Assembly: GCA_005883905.1 (NCBI GenBank)
Contig: VAYD01000066.1
Location: 1 to 7,271, forward strand
Reading direction: 5' to 3'
From: Actinomycetota bacterium
GTDB taxonomy: Bacteria > Actinomycetota > Thermoleophilia > Solirubrobacterales > Solirubrobacteraceae
DNA length: 7,271 nucleotides
Shown: piece after piece, positions 5,397-7,271 of the stretch
Numbering within the stretch: position 1 is the first letter of the stretch
Layout of the letters: the number at the start of each line of letters is the position of its first letter
Notes under the pieces: generated by a model
Database searches by the model: none
What the model was told of the DNA's origin: nothing
Seen by the model: only the letters and a program-made list of their open reading frames with translations
Program-made: the position numbers and the translations under genes

Positions 5397-6743
5397 CTAC
5401 CCCGTCGCCTCGAGTGCCCCTGGCTCGTCGTCGGGCGGGCGTTTCCGCGGAAACGCGTACGGGTCCGGCGTGTCGGTGAACGAGAGGAGCGCGTCGACGG
5501 CGTACCCGAGGTCGAGGGAGTCGCCGAGCCAGCCAGGCACGGTCGCGTTCGCGGCAGGAGCGATGCCGTCGCGCTGCTGAGCAGCAAGCATGCCGGTGCA
5601 GTCGCCGCGGCTCCGGCGTGGCAGTTCGTGCATCCGTGCCCCGTACGGAGTGAGGAACACGATCTTCCCGTCGCGGCCGCGCTCCAGCTTCCATCCGCCC
5701 TCGTGCACGAGGCGATGGTGGCGGCGGCAGAGCTGAACGAGGTTCTGCAGGTCCGTCTGGCCGCCGCGCGCCCAGTGCTCGATGTGATGGGCGTCGAGCC
5801 AGCGGCTGCACGTACAGCCGGGGAACTGGCAGCGGCCGTCGCGAGCCTCCAGCGCCCGCCGGATCGACGGCGGGATCGCGCGCGTCTTGCGACCGACCGA
5901 GAGCGTCGAGCCGCCCCGCTCGAGGATCGGGACGATGCCGGCGTCGCAGCACAGACGGCGAGCAGTCTCGCGAGCAATCGGCGCGTCGGCGAGATCGCAG
6001 CGTGCGCCGTCGGACGGCGCCACATCCTCCTCCTCGACGAGCGCCGCGGTGTCGACGTGCACCACGACCTGATAGCGGTCGCCCGCAGTGCGCTCGCGCG
6101 GCCCATTCGCCAGCAACGAGTCGGCGAGGACCACGAGCGCGTCCGCGTTGCGCTCGCTCAGCGGCATGCGGACCGACGTTTCCGCGGAAACGTCCTCGGC
6201 GGTGGTGGCCGCCTCACGTCCGGCCTCGAGCGCACGCGCGAGGAGCGCGCCGTCCTCCGCCGGCAGGCGGCCGCGCACCATCCACGAGCCGTCGTCGTTC
6301 TGGTCGAGCGTCAGGTAGCGGCTCTCGATGATGCGCTCGGCCTCAGCGCGCGTCACGCCGCGGTACGCGGACACCATCCGTTCGAGCTGCGCGGCCGTCG
6401 CGTATTGGGCGAGTTCGAGCAGCTCCTGCTCCTCCACGACATGCTCCATGCGCGTGATGGCGCAGACCTTCGAGAAGCTCAGCTCGCCGCGCGCGAACGC
6501 CGCGCGCACGAGGGGCAGGCCCTCGAGCGCGCGCGCGACGCGCACATGCTCCCGGCTTGTGCCGGGCGCAAGCGAGCAGCGCCAGGCGAGCCACTGCGCC
6601 GTCGACGCCATCCCCCACTCGACCCAGACCTCGCGGCGATCGAACTCGGCAACCATGCCGAGCCACTCGCAGATCGCCGCATCGATATGCGCGGCGAGCC
6701 GCTGGATCTCGTCTCCAAGTTGTTCGTTCGTGAGCTCAAACAC
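5397..6743 (-). CDS. DUF222 domain / HNH endonuclease-like protein (13E12 repeat family)
   Basis: This 448-residue protein belongs to the actinobacterial DUF222-HNH family, known from the 13E12 repeats of Mycobacterium. The N-terminal DUF222 part (about 1-260) is helical, with features such as FELTNEQLGDEIQRLAAHI at the start and SREHVRVARALEGLPLVRAAF at 63-83. The HNH domain is at about 293-368: Cys305 and Cys310 in CQFPGC, DAHHIEHWARGG with His319-His320, Asn334 in LQNLVQLC, and Cys339/His343 in CRRHH, so both metal-binding and catalytic positions appear intact. A metal-dependent DNA-cutting role is expected from the family, but targets are unknown. GTG 6743 is chosen because FELTNEQLG is a usual family N-terminus; an in-frame TTG at 6800 would add 19 residues and overlap fabI. 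Two copies of a 16-bp palindrome lie within it, coding VSAET (185-189) and FPRKR (431-435). The gene stands 28 bases after fabI on the same strand. Confidence 0.88.
   Translation of the reverse strand: MFELTNEQLGDEIQRLAAHIDAAICEWLGMVAEFDRREVWVEWGMASTAQWLAWRCSLAPGTSREHVRVARALEGLPLVRAAFARGELSFSKVCAITRMEHVVEEQELLELAQYATAAQLERMVSAYRGVTRAEAERIIESRYLTLDQNDDGSWMVRGRLPAEDGALLARALEAGREAATTAEDVSAETSVRMPLSERNADALVVLADSLLANGPRERTAGDRYQVVVHVDTAALVEEEDVAPSDGARCDLADAPIARETARRLCCDAGIVPILERGGSTLSVGRKTRAIPPSIRRALEARDGRCQFPGCTCSRWLDAHHIEHWARGGQTDLQNLVQLCRRHHRLVHEGGWKLERGRDGKIVFLTPYGARMHELPRRSRGDCTGMLAAQQRDGIAPAANATVPGWLGDSLDLGYAVDALLSFTDTPDPYAFPRKRPPDDEPGALEATG
5440..5455. repeat. 16-bp perfect palindrome CGTTTCCGCGGAAACG, copy 2 (inside HNH gene, 3' end)
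   Basis: This copy is identical to copy 1, including the outer G...C pair (18 bp). On the minus strand it is read as FPRKR near the C-terminus of the HNH protein, in a proline- and charge-rich tail that looks dispensable. Its centre is 139 bases from that of copy 1. Confidence 0.9.
6177..6192. repeat. 16-bp perfect palindrome CGTTTCCGCGGAAACG, copy 3 (inside HNH gene)
   Basis: This copy has the same 16-bp core, here extended by A...T to an 18-bp perfect palindrome. On the minus strand it is read as VSAET (residues 185-189), in a likely linker within the DUF222 region. The frame differs from copy 2, so the conservation is at the DNA level. Confidence 0.9.
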
Positions 6744-6771
6744 GAACGTATGTTCCCACGAGCAGCGGACG

Positions 6772-7271
6772 TCACGGACGCTGCGGGGCGGCGGCGCCAA
6801 CGGCGTGCACGCCGAGCGGCGAGAGGAGGAAGAGGCAGGCGTCGGCGACCGCGGTGGGGTCGTCGAGGTCCCATCCGAGTGGCGCGGTCTGCTCCCAGAT
6901 GCCGGCGAGGTCCTCGAAGCCGTCGATGCTCTTCGCCGCCATCGTGTTCAGCGGGCCGGCCGCGACGAGGTTGCAGCGCACCCCGCGCGGGCCGAGGTCG
7001 CGGGCGAGGTAGCGGTTGACCGATTCCAGCGCGGCCTTCGAGACGCCGGCCCAGTCGTAAGACGGCCACGCCCGCGAGGCGTCGAAGTCCAGACCGACGA
7101 CCGCGCCGCCGCCATCACGCTCGAGCAGGGGCAGCAGGCCGGCCGCCAGCGCCTTGAGCGAGAACGCGCTCGTCCGGAACGCCTCGACCGCCGACTCCGA
7201 CGGAGCGGTCAGGAAGTTGCCGCCGAGGGCGTCGGGCGGCACGAACGCGATCGCGTGCAGCACGCCGTCGA
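6772..7271 (-). CDS. fabI: enoyl-ACP reductase (InhA type), C-terminal part, gene cut by window end, altered C-terminus
   Basis: This NADH-dependent enzyme catalyses the last reduction of each fatty acid elongation cycle. The visible 165 residues begin at DGVLHAIAFVPPDALGG, typical of the FabI core. The InhA-like block follows: VGLDFDASRAWPSYDW with catalytic Tyr (codon 7057-7059) and Lys in SKAALES (codon 7036-7038), seven residues apart as in InhA Tyr158/Lys165, then NLVAAGPLNTMA, the substrate-loop hinge, and APLGWDLDDPTAVADA. The C-terminus departs from the family: after LFLLS the usual TGE-x-VHVDGG strand is missing, and the chain resumes with GVHAVGA, which resembles the normal FabI end, then AAPQRP and TGA. 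An in-frame loss of roughly 15 residues is inferred; other frames do not restore the strand. Whether the enzyme works is uncertain. It is separated from the main operon and is transcribed toward it. Confidence 0.9.
   Translation of the reverse strand, partial: DGVLHAIAFVPPDALGGNFLTAPSESAVEAFRTSAFSLKALAAGLLPLLERDGGGAVVGLDFDASRAWPSYDWAGVSKAALESVNRYLARDLGPRGVRCNLVAAGPLNTMAAKSIDGFEDLAGIWEQTAPLGWDLDDPTAVADACLFLLSPLGVHAVGAAAPQRP

Noticed and set aside
5573..5585. GCTGCTGAGCAGC inverted repeat inside the HNH gene
   Set aside because: It is short, found once, and explained by Leu/Ser/Ala codons in the protein tail.
6744..6771. Possible promoter for the HNH gene in the 28-bp gap after fabI
   Set aside because: No -10/-35 pattern could be seen in this short gap; readthrough from fabI is as likely.
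5193..7019. 608-codon plus-strand open frame opposite the HNH gene and fabI
   Set aside because: The minus strand encodes clear HNH and InhA-type motifs; the plus translation is a mirror of these with no domain.

Overview
The window looks like a chromosomal segment of a very GC-rich actinobacterium. The third codon position is almost always G or C, GTG starts and 1-4 nt gene overlaps are common, the enoyl-ACP reductase is InhA-like, the ketoacyl reductase is MabA-like, and a biotin-dependent carboxyltransferase follows the ketosynthase, as in the mycobacterial kas-accD6 operon. A deep-branching group such as Thermoleophilia fits the style and the dispersed palindrome described below. That placement is a recollection-based inference, not something the sequence proves.

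Bases 1-5232 (+ strand) hold a tightly packed type II fatty acid synthesis operon: the 3' end of fabH (ketoacyl-ACP synthase III), fabG (ketoacyl-ACP reductase), acpP (acyl carrier protein), fabF (ketoacyl-ACP synthase II), an AccD-type acyl-CoA carboxyltransferase beta subunit, a TetR-family regulator and a small alpha/beta hydrolase. Five of the six gene junctions overlap and the sixth (fabG/acpP) is a 14-nt gap carrying a Shine-Dalgarno sequence, so one coupled transcript is likely. The carboxyltransferase would supply malonyl-type extender units, FabH would prime, FabF and FabG would elongate and reduce on ACP, and the TetR protein is a natural candidate for an acyl-CoA-responsive regulator of the operon.

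Bases 5233-5396 are a short convergent intergenic region rich in inverted repeats: a long interrupted hairpin right after the operon, a perfect 16-bp palindrome, and a 27-nt nested inverted repeat with TTT spacers.

Bases 5397-7271 (- strand) hold a DUF222/HNH endonuclease-like protein (13E12-repeat type) downstream of the 3' end of an InhA-type fabI, which supplies the last reductive step of the same pathway. Two further exact copies of the 16-bp palindrome CGTTTCCGCGGAAACG lie inside the HNH gene, read in two different frames; none occurs in the fatty acid genes. This nuclease-gene-associated palindrome family is the most interesting signal here. Other oddities are a sharp patch of AT-ending codons inside accD, an apparent in-frame loss of the conserved C-terminal strand of FabI, and an unusually compact alpha/beta hydrolase with no ATG start. 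No RNA genes, CRISPR arrays or insertion sequences were seen.
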